Source of the DNA: Geomonas oryzae
Lineage (GTDB): Bacteria; Desulfobacterota; Desulfuromonadia; Geobacterales; Geobacteraceae
Assembly (NCBI RefSeq): GCF_004117875.1
Contig: NZ_RAHW01000003.1
Coordinates: forward strand, 248,001 to 312,000
DNA: 64,000 nucleotides
Direction of reading: 5' to 3'
The position numbers were made by a program, and so were the translations under genes. Each line of letters starts with the position of its first letter. Position 1 is the first letter of the stretch. Of the stretch, positions 32,859 through 41,571 are shown piece by piece. The notes under the pieces are model-generated. The model made no database searches and was not told the origin of the DNA. It saw only the letters and a program-made list of their open reading frames with translations.

Positions 32859-34096
32859 CGCACCACCTCCCCGGCCTGTTTGCCGTAGACGACGCGTGAG
32901 GCGTAGCTCGCGTTGCCGGTCTCATCCACCGCCTCGACCCGAATCAGGTTCACCCCGGCCTTCAGCATCAGTTCGTGGCTAAAGGCGCCGGTCGGGGCGG
33001 TACTGGCGTCCGCACCGTTCACGTAGACGCGGGAGCCGGGGCGGGAAGTTCCGGTCAGGCGGAAGGCGCCTACCGTGGTGCTTTGCGGCGGGAAGTCAAC
33101 GGCAAGCGCCGGCGCTTCGGTCTCCTGCAAGAGGCGGCAGTTCCCGGGCCTGCTGAAACGCCCCTCGCGCCCGTCCTCGATACGGCTCACCCTCCAGTAG
33201 TAGTTCCCCGCATCCAGGGTGCCGGCGGTCACCTCCGGCGCGGTCAACTTCAAGTCCATGACGGGCTTCTTGAAGCCGGGCTCGGTCGAGAGCTGGAAGT
33301 GGTACAGGGCGCTCCCGCCGGTCCAGTTGAAGTGCACCCTCGGGGGAAGCATCCGGAACCGGTAGATGAGCTGGTCGTTTTTGAGCGCGGGGGGCGAGGG
33401 TAGCGGCAGCGCCGGACCGGCCGCCACGCCGCGCCTTAAAGTGATGCCGTAGTTCGCCGGAACGCGCACCGGGCCGTCCTCTCCCTCCACGTGCAGCCGG
33501 CCCGAGTAGACGACAAGGCTCGTTGCATCGTCGCCCAAGGGGGTAAAGCGGAAACGGGAGGAACCCGGCCCCACCCGCGCCAGGTGCCCCACGGCAGCCA
33601 CCTCCATGCGCACCTTCTTCGAGGCGGAGAGGCACCCCTGCAGCTCCCCTTCCACGTGCACCCGGTAGGCCCGCGCAGCACCTCCCACCCCCTCGTTCAG
33701 GCGGGTGACCACGAGCATGGAGTTGCTTCCCAACGTGAGGTAGTCGCCGGGGGTGAATGAGATGGTGGCCCCGGAGCGGTCGAAGGTCTGCACCGCGTCG
33801 TGGTTGAAAAGGAGCATCCCTTCCCGGGCGTCCCCCCACGCCACCGAGTCGCCGCGCCGGCAGCGCACGTCCCGCACCAGGGTGGTGAGGGCGGCCTCGG
33901 GGCTTCGCGCAGCACCTTCGCGGAACGCGGGTTTGACGCCCGCCTCCCCAACGAGCTCGCGAAGCGGAGTACCGGAGGGGAAGACGGCGTAGAGAAGGAG
34001 CATGAAAAGCCAGAAGAGCGCGAGCACGAGGAGAAGCGCCGCGCCGGTCTCGGCGGCCAGCGTCGCAAATTTCTTGAAACGGAAACCGGCGCTCAC
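32855..34096 (-). CDS. Membrane-anchored FecR-domain protein with C-terminal Ig-like domain
   Basis: 413 residues. A short cytoplasmic N-terminus (VSAGFRFKKFATLAAET), one TM helix (about 19-41), and a periplasmic part with a FecR-like segment (CRRGDSVAWGDAREGMLLFNHDAVQTF; ISFTPGDYLTLGSNSMLVV; LVVYSGRLHVEGEDGPVRVP), a fibronectin/Ig-like middle (PRVHFNWTGGSALYHFQLST; AGNYYWRVSRIEDGREGRFS), and a C-terminal glucodextranase-B-like Ig domain (FRLTGTSRPGSRVYVNG; LKAGVNLIRVEAVDETGNAS). The GTG at 34096 overlaps the previous stop (GTGA) with GAGGAGG ahead; an upstream start at 34162 would overlap the giant gene by 70 bp. FecR proteins usually relay outer-membrane signals to a sigma factor; none is here. 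Confidence 0.85.
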   Translation of the reverse strand: MSAGFRFKKFATLAAETGAALLLVLALFWLFMLLLYAVFPSGTPLRELVGEAGVKPAFREGAARSPEAALTTLVRDVRCRRGDSVAWGDAREGMLLFNHDAVQTFDRSGATISFTPGDYLTLGSNSMLVVTRLNEGVGGAARAYRVHVEGELQGCLSASKKVRMEVAAVGHLARVGPGSSRFRFTPLGDDATSLVVYSGRLHVEGEDGPVRVPANYGITLRRGVAAGPALPLPSPPALKNDQLIYRFRMLPPRVHFNWTGGSALYHFQLSTEPGFKKPVMDLKLTAPEVTAGTLDAGNYYWRVSRIEDGREGRFSRPGNCRLLQETEAPALAVDFPPQSTTVGAFRLTGTSRPGSRVYVNGADASTAPTGAFSHELMLKAGVNLIRVEAVDETGNASYASRVVYGKQAGEVVR

Positions 34097-37000
34097 TGTT
34101 TCACCTCCTCGGGCAGCATCTCCTTCTCGGAGCGCAGGCGCAGGTTCAAAAGCTTCGAGCACCCCGACCCGTTTCTGAGCACGACCCCCATGACGCGGTC
34201 ACCGCTGCGTACCGGCACGTCGAGGACGAAGCCGCCCGAGCCGTCCACCGGGACCTCCGCGCCGTCCACTTCGAGCCGCTCGCCGGTGCCGACCGCACCC
34301 AAGAGGCGACAGCCGACCGAGCCGTCCATACCTACGCTCACACCGGAGGCGGAGCTCCCGAAGGGAACGACGACGGGACCCGCAGGGTGCGCGAGCGTCA
34401 GGGCCGGAAGCGGCAGCGCGGTGGCGAGGTAGCGCCCCTGGGCGTCCCCCATCTCGATCTGCAGCCGATCGGTGGCACCGGGGAGCGAGGTCTCGAAGCG
34501 CCCGAAGCCGTCCACGGGGAGGTCGCGCCCGTTGATGACCGCGAAGGGGCGCGTGCGGTAGCGGTCGTCCGGCGCCACTTCCTTCACCTGGCGGAAGTCC
34601 CCCTTCAGCTCGACGCGGCGGTTGAGCCTGCGGCCGGGAGTCGTGGTGTTGTCGGCCACCGGGCGCGACTTGCCGTACCAGCGCCTTAAAAGCCTTTGCG
34701 GGTCGATCCCTTCCACCCGGGCGAGGTAATCCGCCGCCGAGTCGCACCGCTTGCGCGAAAGCTCCATGTTGTAGGGGACGCTGCCGATGCCGTCGGTGTG
34801 TCCCTCCACGATCACCTTCTCGCGCGGGCGCTCGCGCAGCACGCGGGCCGCGCCGCTTAAGAGCCTCTTCGCCTCGGGGGTGAGCGCCCACTTGTCGAAG
34901 ACGAAGGCGCCGCCGGCCAGGGTGAGGAGCACGGCCTCGCTGCGGTTCACCCCGAAGAGCTCGCGGCCGGTCCTGAACACCGAGCCGTCCCGGTAGGTGA
35001 CCTGGAGCTGCCCCTGGTAGATCTCCCCCTCGACCACCTCCTTGCGGTCGGTCTCCCCGTCCCACGCGATGCGCGGCGGCGGCGCACCGATCCCGGTGAA
35101 CGCCCGCAGCGTCTCCCCTTCCCGGTTCATCATGACGAGGTGCCATGAGGCGACCTCGTCCGCCGCTTCCACGGTCATCAGCAGCCCAAGCGGCACGGCG
35201 AACTTGTCACCTTTCAGCTCCAGCGAGGCGAGACGCTCGCGGGTGAGGGTGACCGCGGTGGAGGGAAGGCGCGCCGGAGAGCCGTTCACGAGCAGGGTGA
35301 AGAGCTCGGCGCTCCCGGAAACGGCCAGCGGCTCGTCGATCCGCTCCAGGGTGACCATCATGGCGGGGACGATCTTGGACTCGGGCACCGGCGCAGGTTC
35401 GGCCGCGACCGGTTCGGGTACCGGAGGGGGGGGAGGAAGCGGCATGACGCGAGCCTCTGAGCTCTCGAACATCTCCTCGTCGAACTTCACCTTGATCCCC
35501 ACGAAAGGGCCCTGCCCCTGGTAGCTCTCGCCGGTCAGGTCGCGGTCGTCCAGGCGCGCGTAGTTATACCCGGCGGAGAGGACCACGTTGCGGTAGACCC
35601 GGTAACCGGCGCTCCCGACCGCGCCCAGGGAGTGCATCCCGGCGTCGTACTGGTTCAAAAGCTTCAAATAGGCGGAGAGTTCCCAGCGTTCGGCAAGGTC
35701 GTAGGAGATGCCGGCGAGCATCAGGTCGGTGTAGCTGTCGAGTCGCCCACCGGTCCCTTCGGACCAGCTCAGTTTCCCGGCGTATTTCCCCTGGGCGGTC
35801 CACCGGCTCACCAGGCGATAAGTGGGCTCGGCGGAAAGGATGAGACTGCGGTTGTCCGGAGCGCCGCTCAAGGTGCCGCGTTTCTCGACCTTGTAACGCA
35901 GGAGGGTGAGAAGCTGCCACGGGTTGCCGCCTGGGGGACGGAAAGCGCCGCCTATATAGCTGTCGACGACGAGGTCGTTTCCTTGGTCGGCGTCGCGGTC
36001 CCAGAGGGAGGCCTTGCCGACCAGGGTGAACGCTGGGCTCACCTTGAAGGCGGCATAGGCGCCGTACAGGGAAGCTGTCTCCTCGGGGCCGGTCCGTATC
36101 TCGTAGCGGCCGGTCAGCTTCACATCCTTTGCGCGCAGGTATTCCCCCGCCATGGTGAAGGCGGTACGGGTGCCGTTATTCCCCTGCACCGTCTGCACCC
36201 TTTCGAAGGTGGAGTTGACGAAGAGCCCCTGCGCCAGGCGGTAGCGGCTGTTCAGGCCGAGGATAGCCTCGCCGCGCTCCCCTGGGAGGGAGTTCTCGAT
36301 CTGGTAGCCGGTGCGCGAGGCGAGGCTGAAGCCGTCACGCTCCATGAGCTTTGTGTGCAGGTCGATGTTTTCCTGCTCGGTGCTTCCGGCTACGCCGCTG
36401 GAGAGGCGGTAGCCGGTGGTGAGACGCATCCGCTCGTTCAGCGTGCTCTCGAGGCCGAAAACGGTGGCGTTGCGCACCAGGGGGGAACCCTCCTGGTATT
36501 CCTCGGTCAGGAAGGCACGGGTCCGGTCGTTCAGCCGGTAGTCAAGTTTCAGGAAGGTCTTCGTCTGGTACTCGGCGATGCTGGAGGAGGAGAGGAGCTG
36601 TTCGCGCCTGAGCGTCGCATCGAGCTTCGGACTCAGGGGTGCCTTGATCCTGCCCCAGACGAGGTCGGAGGAGCCTTCCTTGCCGTCGAGATCCTCGCGT
36701 ATGATTTTCACCCCCGCGTCCGCGTCCAGAAGCGAAAACCTGCGCGAGGCGCCGATCTCGTTGCCGAAGAGCCTGCGGTCGCGCAGCTCGTCGCGCTGCA
36801 CGAAGCTTTCCGCGTAAAGGCGCGTGTCGCGCGCGGCGCGGTAGTCCAGGCGGCCGCCGAACTTCACGGTCCCGGTCTCGTTACCGCTCATGGAGGGGTT
36901 TAAGAAGTCGGCTTCAACCTTGCGGTAATAAAGGGCAAGCGCCATCGGCTCGACGGGGCGCAGGGTGAGGTCGGCCTTCCAGGCGCTCCCCCTTCCCTTC

Positions 37001-39873
37001 TCGAGGTTCTCGCTCACCGCCCCTTCCCCTTTTAGGGAAAGCCACTCCCCCAGGCACCACCCGGCGTCGAGTCCGAAGAGGGTGGTGTCCTTCAGGGCGT
37101 GCTCCTCGACCACCGCGGTCCCCCCCAGGTAGGAGCCGTTGCCGGAGTCGAGGAGGGCGCGGCCGCCGTAGACGTAGCGTTTCTCGCCTCCCCCGGAGGC
37201 CTGGTACGTGATCACGATGGAGACCGGGTTCAGGTTCCGGTCCAGCGAGGGTACCGGCTCCTTGAAGAGGATGGTGCCGGCCAGGTAGTCGATCGAGTAG
37301 TCGGCGTAGCGGACCTTTTCGGTGATGGAGAGGACCCGTTCGGAGTGGTAGCGGTCGCGGACCTCGATGCGCACGCGCTCGCTGTTTTCGAAGACCGGCC
37401 TTTTGGAGAGGAGGTAGTGGCCGGAGGTGCCGTTACCCGGGATGTCGTCGCGGGTGATGGTCTCCTCGGTGCGGCTTTCGAACCCCTTCACGGTGAGGTG
37501 ATCGCGGTTCACCTCGAACTTCGCGCCGTTCAGGGCGCGGTCGTAGCGGGAGAACTCGTTTTCGGAGAGGTCGGTGCGGTAGTCCCCCCCCATTATGTAG
37601 GAGCGTCCCGATTCGAGTTTGAGGTAGAGCTTTCCGCGCGACTGCGCGTCGTAGCCGATGTCGGTGGCGTCGCCGTAGACCGGGTAGTACTTCTCCGGGT
37701 CTATGGCCTGGAAAACGCCGTCGCGCCGCTCCTTGTGGGAGTCGTAGGCGGCGGTGAGGAGGTATTTGTCGAGGAGCTTGCCGCGGGTGAAGAAGGCGAG
37801 GCGTTCCTCATGGAAGATGCCGGAGTCGAAGCGGTCGTCCTTGCTGATGTTTTCCAGGTTGCCGCTTGTCGCCTTGGCGCCGACGGTCGCGGTCCCGAGG
37901 CCGACAAGGATCCAGTCGCGCCGGTCGTTGGCGGCTAGGGTGCCAGCCGGGGTGTTTGCCGGGGTGTTTGCCGGGGCGGGGGCGGCCATGGTCGGACCAG
38001 TCGGACCAGTCGGACCAGTCGGACCGGTCGGACCGGCCGCCCAAGCTCCACCGGCTCCACCGGCTCCACCGGCCACACCAGCCCCACCAGCGCCAGCGCC
38101 ATACCCAGCGCCCCCAGCGCCAGCGCCAGCGCCCCCGGCAGCCCCAGCAGCCCCGGCAGGGGCGCCGGCGCCGCGCGACACCAGGGCAAAATCGCCGCGC
38201 ACGGGGCCGCCGAAGGGGACCGTCACGAACTGGCTCCACCCCACTCCGGCAAAGGCGGTGTTGTAAGGCACCGATCTCAAACCGACCGCCAGGGTGCTCC
38301 GGTCGATCTTCAGCACGTGGTCCCCGGCGGATACGCCGGTGAAACTGTAGTTACCTTCGGCGTCGCTCCGGACGTAAGAGCCGTCCTCCAGATAGATGCG
38401 CACGCCGGGCTCCCCCGGCTCGCCGGGATCAGGAACACCGTTGCCGTTATGGTCCCTGAAGATCCTCCCCAGAATCACCGCCTTGTCCCCGAGGATGGAG
38501 GGGCGGACCTTCACCGCGGCACTCGCGGGGGGCGAGACGCTGCTGCTCCCGGCGGCGGTGACACCGGAGGCACGTGCCCAGTTCACACTCGTCCCCACCG
38601 GCACCTCGGCGGAAAGCACGAGCCGGTAGTTGAGGGTCTTCCCGGCGCCCGGGGCGAGCGCCCCGAGGTCCCAGGTGAGCTGCTGCGAGGCACCTGCCGG
38701 ATCGCCGACGGAAAAACCGTCGACATGGCTCGATCCCTTCAGGTAACGGAACCCCCTCGGGATCCGGTCGCTCACCGTCACGTGCTCCAGCGCGGCCGCG
38801 CCGACGTTTTCCACCCGCACCGCGTAGGCGACGATGTCTCCCGCCTCTGCCACGCTGCTCCCGGCTTTTTTCGCGACCAAGAGGGCGCGCGCGAGTACGG
38901 TGTTGAAGGTGCTGTTGGTGAGGGTCGGCGTGGGGTTGATGCTGCTGGTGACGCCGGCCGTGTTGACGATGGTGGCGTTTCCAAGGGCGTCAAGGCGCAC
39001 GACGGCGTCGAAGGAGAGCGCTCCGCTGAAACCGGCGGGAAGCTCGGGGATGTCGTAGATGAGCGATCGGCTGGCGGCGTCGTAGCGAACCGTCCCGGAA
39101 AGGCCGGCGGGAAGCAGGGCGCTCCCCTCCTGGTACTCGAGCAGGGCATCGAGCGGGTCGATGACGCGCACGCCGGAGACCGGGGCGGAGCCAGCGTTGG
39201 CGAGCGTGATCCGGTAGGAGAGGAGCGTCCCGGGAAGTACGGCGCCTGCGGGGGTAACCGACTTCAGGAAAGAGAGCCCCCCAGGAAAGGGGACCTGCAC
39301 CTGGTCGTTCGTGCTGCTCGAACGCGCGGGAGAGGCGACCGAGGACGCGGTGACCAAAATGGCGGCGACTTTCCCTTCGCTACCGACAGGCGGCGTCACC
39401 CTGAGCACCAGGTCCACCGAGCCGCCGGCGGCAACCGGGCCTAACACCTGGACCCCTTCGGCGTTGGCGGGAACTGGGGTCACCCCGTCGGGGAGGTAGA
39501 AACGCAGTTGAGGCAGGGAGACCGTCTCCCCCCAGCTCCCCTGGAGCGTCGCTTTCAACTGGAAACTGTCGGAGAAATTCCCCTTGTTGGTGAGGGTGTG
39601 CGGAAAATCTACGGGAATGCCCGCCTTCGTGGTGGCGTTTCGGGGCGGGACCAGGTCGGGTGCGGCCAGGTCCTTCACCGTGATCACGGTCTGGTTGGAG
39701 CGCGCCTGCCGGGAGACCGGTGCCGCATAACGGGCGCCGAAATCGTGGGTGATCACCGTGCCGGACGGGGTCAGCGCGAGAGAAACGCAAGGCAGGGCGC
39801 AAAGAAGCGTACAGCCCGCGAGGCACGCCCGGATTGCCCCCCCACTCATGTACCGCCACGTCGGGATCTTCAT
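34093..39873 (-). CDS. Giant outer-membrane protein: DUF11 repeats, SdrD-like, collagen-like, beta-barrel, OmpA domain
   Basis: 1926 residues. Signal peptide (residues 1-34). Residues about 60-455 hold DUF11-type immunoglobulin-like repeats (YRITLANAGSAPVSGVRVID; YAVRVENVGAAALEHVTVSD). Residues about 462-565 form an SdrD B-like domain (GRIFRDHNGNGVPDPGEPGE; SDAEGNYSFTGVSAGDHVL). Residues about 568-640 are a Gly/Ala-rich segment with five G-P-T triplets (614-628). Residues about 650-1550 are amphipathic strands consistent with a large outer-membrane barrel. Near 1650-1760 lies an OmpA peptidoglycan-binding domain (VIVEGHTDGIGSVPYNMELS; TPGRRLNRRVEL), then a 170-residue tail. It is followed with 4-bp overlap by the FecR-like gene. 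Function is inferred only: an envelope-spanning surface protein. Confidence 0.85.
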   Translation of the reverse strand: MKIPTWRYMSGGAIRACLAGCTLLCALPCVSLALTPSGTVITHDFGARYAAPVSRQARSNQTVITVKDLAAPDLVPPRNATTKAGIPVDFPHTLTNKGNFSDSFQLKATLQGSWGETVSLPQLRFYLPDGVTPVPANAEGVQVLGPVAAGGSVDLVLRVTPPVGSEGKVAAILVTASSVASPARSSSTNDQVQVPFPGGLSFLKSVTPAGAVLPGTLLSYRITLANAGSAPVSGVRVIDPLDALLEYQEGSALLPAGLSGTVRYDAASRSLIYDIPELPAGFSGALSFDAVVRLDALGNATIVNTAGVTSSINPTPTLTNSTFNTVLARALLVAKKAGSSVAEAGDIVAYAVRVENVGAAALEHVTVSDRIPRGFRYLKGSSHVDGFSVGDPAGASQQLTWDLGALAPGAGKTLNYRLVLSAEVPVGTSVNWARASGVTAAGSSSVSPPASAAVKVRPSILGDKAVILGRIFRDHNGNGVPDPGEPGEPGVRIYLEDGSYVRSDAEGNYSFTGVSAGDHVLKIDRSTLAVGLRSVPYNTAFAGVGWSQFVTVPFGGPVRGDFALVSRGAGAPAGAAGAAGGAGAGAGGAGYGAGAGGAGVAGGAGGAGGAWAAGPTGPTGPTGPTGPTMAAPAPANTPANTPAGTLAANDRRDWILVGLGTATVGAKATSGNLENISKDDRFDSGIFHEERLAFFTRGKLLDKYLLTAAYDSHKERRDGVFQAIDPEKYYPVYGDATDIGYDAQSRGKLYLKLESGRSYIMGGDYRTDLSENEFSRYDRALNGAKFEVNRDHLTVKGFESRTEETITRDDIPGNGTSGHYLLSKRPVFENSERVRIEVRDRYHSERVLSITEKVRYADYSIDYLAGTILFKEPVPSLDRNLNPVSIVITYQASGGGEKRYVYGGRALLDSGNGSYLGGTAVVEEHALKDTTLFGLDAGWCLGEWLSLKGEGAVSENLEKGRGSAWKADLTLRPVEPMALALYYRKVEADFLNPSMSGNETGTVKFGGRLDYRAARDTRLYAESFVQRDELRDRRLFGNEIGASRRFSLLDADAGVKIIREDLDGKEGSSDLVWGRIKAPLSPKLDATLRREQLLSSSSIAEYQTKTFLKLDYRLNDRTRAFLTEEYQEGSPLVRNATVFGLESTLNERMRLTTGYRLSSGVAGSTEQENIDLHTKLMERDGFSLASRTGYQIENSLPGERGEAILGLNSRYRLAQGLFVNSTFERVQTVQGNNGTRTAFTMAGEYLRAKDVKLTGRYEIRTGPEETASLYGAYAAFKVSPAFTLVGKASLWDRDADQGNDLVVDSYIGGAFRPPGGNPWQLLTLLRYKVEKRGTLSGAPDNRSLILSAEPTYRLVSRWTAQGKYAGKLSWSEGTGGRLDSYTDLMLAGISYDLAERWELSAYLKLLNQYDAGMHSLGAVGSAGYRVYRNVVLSAGYNYARLDDRDLTGESYQGQGPFVGIKVKFDEEMFESSEARVMPLPPPPPVPEPVAAEPAPVPESKIVPAMMVTLERIDEPLAVSGSAELFTLLVNGSPARLPSTAVTLTRERLASLELKGDKFAVPLGLLMTVEAADEVASWHLVMMNREGETLRAFTGIGAPPPRIAWDGETDRKEVVEGEIYQGQLQVTYRDGSVFRTGRELFGVNRSEAVLLTLAGGAFVFDKWALTPEAKRLLSGAARVLRERPREKVIVEGHTDGIGSVPYNMELSRKRCDSAADYLARVEGIDPQRLLRRWYGKSRPVADNTTTPGRRLNRRVELKGDFRQVKEVAPDDRYRTRPFAVINGRDLPVDGFGRFETSLPGATDRLQIEMGDAQGRYLATALPLPALTLAHPAGPVVVPFGSSASGVSVGMDGSVGCRLLGAVGTGERLEVDGAEVPVDGSGGFVLDVPVRSGDRVMGVVLRNGSGCSKLLNLRLRSEKEMLPEEVKQ
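37991..38035. repeat. In-frame 9-bp tandem repeat coding (Gly-Pro-Thr)n
   Basis: Five units of GTCGGACC(A/G) on the plus strand, read from the minus strand as Gly-Pro-Thr triplets in the giant protein. The unit differs by one base from the intergenic nonamer array at 49865-49936. Confidence 0.9.
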
Positions 39874-39906
39874 CGGTATCCCCGATCAATGCATTATTTA
39901 ATTCAT

Positions 39907-41214
39907 CTATTGGACCCGCGCCTTGAAGAATATGTACACCGTCCTGCCGGGGGCGATGCTTCCTCCCGCCGCATCCCCCGCCCCCTGGCCGAGCTGGGCC
40001 ACGATGCCCCCTTCCTGTATCCGGGCCGTGCCGCTCTCTGCGGCGGCGCAGGGGGTTCCCTCCCCGGCAGGTGAGATAGAGACGAAGAGGGTGTCGGCGG
40101 CGACGGAAAGCCCCGCCGGGATCGGGCTTTCCAGGTTTACTTTCGTTGCGGGGGCGGAACCGCTGTTGGTGACCCCCATCCGGTACTGGATCTCGTCGCC
40201 GGGAATCGCCTCGGCGCTCGCCTCGAAGACGCCCCCCCTGGTGATGTTGCGCACCGCTTCGGCAAGCCCTACTACCGGGGCGGCCGCCCTGGTCCCCACC
40301 TGGTCGCTGCCGCTTGCCCCCTCGCCCGTTGCGGAAAGGAGGTGGTCGCAGCGCGCCCCGTCGCTGCCGGACTCGGGGACGGTGACCGCCAGGAAGAAAC
40401 GGAAGGACGCGCCGGGCGCCAGGGGCCCGGTAGTCGTACAACTGCGCGTTTCACCGGGCTGGCGCACCCCGTCCCCGGCGACGCCCCCCCCCGCCCCGTC
40501 GTCGGCGAAGAGCTCCCCTTTCCACCCGCTGCCGCCGCTCAGGGCAAGAGCGAAGCTGTTCACGGTGTTGCCGACATTGGTGACGGTGTACGGGTAGTGC
40601 ACCACGGTGCCGGGACCACCCACGCCGTCCGGGGGGGCGGAAACGGTTACCGCGGCGGTCCGGCCGCAGGCGACGGTCTCGGTCTTAACCTGGTCAACGG
40701 CAAGGGGGGCGCCAGAAGAGACCGCGGTGAGGGGAACGCGGTAACTGGCTCCGAGGGTGAAGACGACGGGGGTCACCTGGACCACGAGCAGGATGGAGCC
40801 CCCCGGGGCAAGCTCCGGGGTAAGGTATCCCGCGCCGGAAATGGCAGCGGCGCGGTCCACCCCGCCGGGATCGGTGTAGCTGACCGTGAAGGCACTGCCG
40901 CTGCCGGGCCCGGTAACGAGGAAGCGGTCCGGCTGGTCGCCCGCGTTCACGAGCAGCACGGCAAAACGCGCAGGGATTCCGGAATAGGCGGCCTGCGACC
41001 GCGACTGAACGCTCGCGCTCCCCTCGTAGACGCCTCCCCCCAGGTAGGAGGCATCGGACTCGCCGGCGAGCCGGACCATGAGGTCGGGCTGGTACGCCGC
41101 AAAGGCCACGTTTCCCATGAAGAGCAGAATAACGGGAACGTACCGAAGCCACGAAAGGAGTCGTATCAAAGGGTTACGCACGCTGTAGTATTTATTAATT
41201 TCAATTAATTTCAT
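39907..41214 (-). CDS. Secreted DUF11-like repeat protein
   Basis: 435 residues from the proposed ATG at 41214 (a second reading is an ATG two codons earlier, at 41220; no strong ribosome-binding site for either). An N-terminal signal peptide ends near FMGNVAFA. The mature part has Ig-like repeats with the DUF11 style (GTVVHYPYTVTNVGNTVNSF; GDEIQYRMGVTNSGSAPATK), Gly/Ala/Ser-rich and with few Cys. It ends YIFFKARVQ without barrel or anchor. It is 33 bp upstream of the giant gene on the same strand, shares its Ig-like repeats, and probably is the first gene of that operon. The 5' region is AT-rich relative to the rest. Confidence 0.75.
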   Translation of the reverse strand: MKLIEINKYYSVRNPLIRLLSWLRYVPVILLFMGNVAFAAYQPDLMVRLAGESDASYLGGGVYEGSASVQSRSQAAYSGIPARFAVLLVNAGDQPDRFLVTGPGSGSAFTVSYTDPGGVDRAAAISGAGYLTPELAPGGSILLVVQVTPVVFTLGASYRVPLTAVSSGAPLAVDQVKTETVACGRTAAVTVSAPPDGVGGPGTVVHYPYTVTNVGNTVNSFALALSGGSGWKGELFADDGAGGGVAGDGVRQPGETRSCTTTGPLAPGASFRFFLAVTVPESGSDGARCDHLLSATGEGASGSDQVGTRAAAPVVGLAEAVRNITRGGVFEASAEAIPGDEIQYRMGVTNSGSAPATKVNLESPIPAGLSVAADTLFVSISPAGEGTPCAAAESGTARIQEGGIVAQLGQGAGDAAGGSIAPGRTVYIFFKARVQ

Positions 41215-41331
41215 AACCATGAAAAAATAACAGAGGATCGGCGTGAGGCAACCGGGGAAAGAAAAATTGTCTTTTGTGCGTCCGGATGGTATGAACGAAG
41301 GCCGGACGCGAAGGCGTCCGAGGGGGGAAAG

Positions 41332-41571
41332 ATGGAAACCGCAAGCCGTTACTACCAGTTGGCCAACCGCGACATCGTCTACATGAAGTACATCCTGGAG
41401 GCGCACGAAGGGCTCACCACCATGAGCACCGTCGACGGCAAGCGCGGCATCGTCAGGGTCAACTACCCGGTATGTTTCGCCGAAACGGTGGACGAGATGA
41501 TGCGGGCCTTGGCCGGGGAGATCACGGTGACCGAGGTGACCGAGGAGGGAGAGCCATGCTCGAAGGGATAG
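41332..41571 (+). CDS. DUF4911 domain-containing protein (79 aa)
   Basis: Small protein: YYQLANRDIVYMKYILEAHE, GKRGIVRVNYPVCFAETVDEMMRAL. The pattern (start with Y-x-[VIL]-x(2)-x-[DE]-I-x-[YF], 'E-G-x(4)-T', C-terminal helix ending near the overlap) matches DUF4911, found near peptidase and tRNA-related genes in deltaproteobacteria. ATG at 41332 after a GGGGGGAAAG site. Overlaps tldD by 16 bp, so coupled translation is likely. Confidence 0.8.
   Translation: METASRYYQLANRDIVYMKYILEAHEGLTTMSTVDGKRGIVRVNYPVCFAETVDEMMRALAGEITVTEVTEEGEPCSKG

Noticed and set aside
37099..37938. Long ORFs antisense to the giant gene and other genes
   Set aside because: High GC makes antisense frames long; they lack ribosome-binding sites and any family resemblance, whereas the sense frames carry clear domains.
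34093..39873. Lipoprotein signal in the giant protein (L-A-G-C at residues 18-21)
   Set aside because: Too little hydrophobic sequence before it; a normal signal peptide cut after S-L-A near residue 33 fits better.
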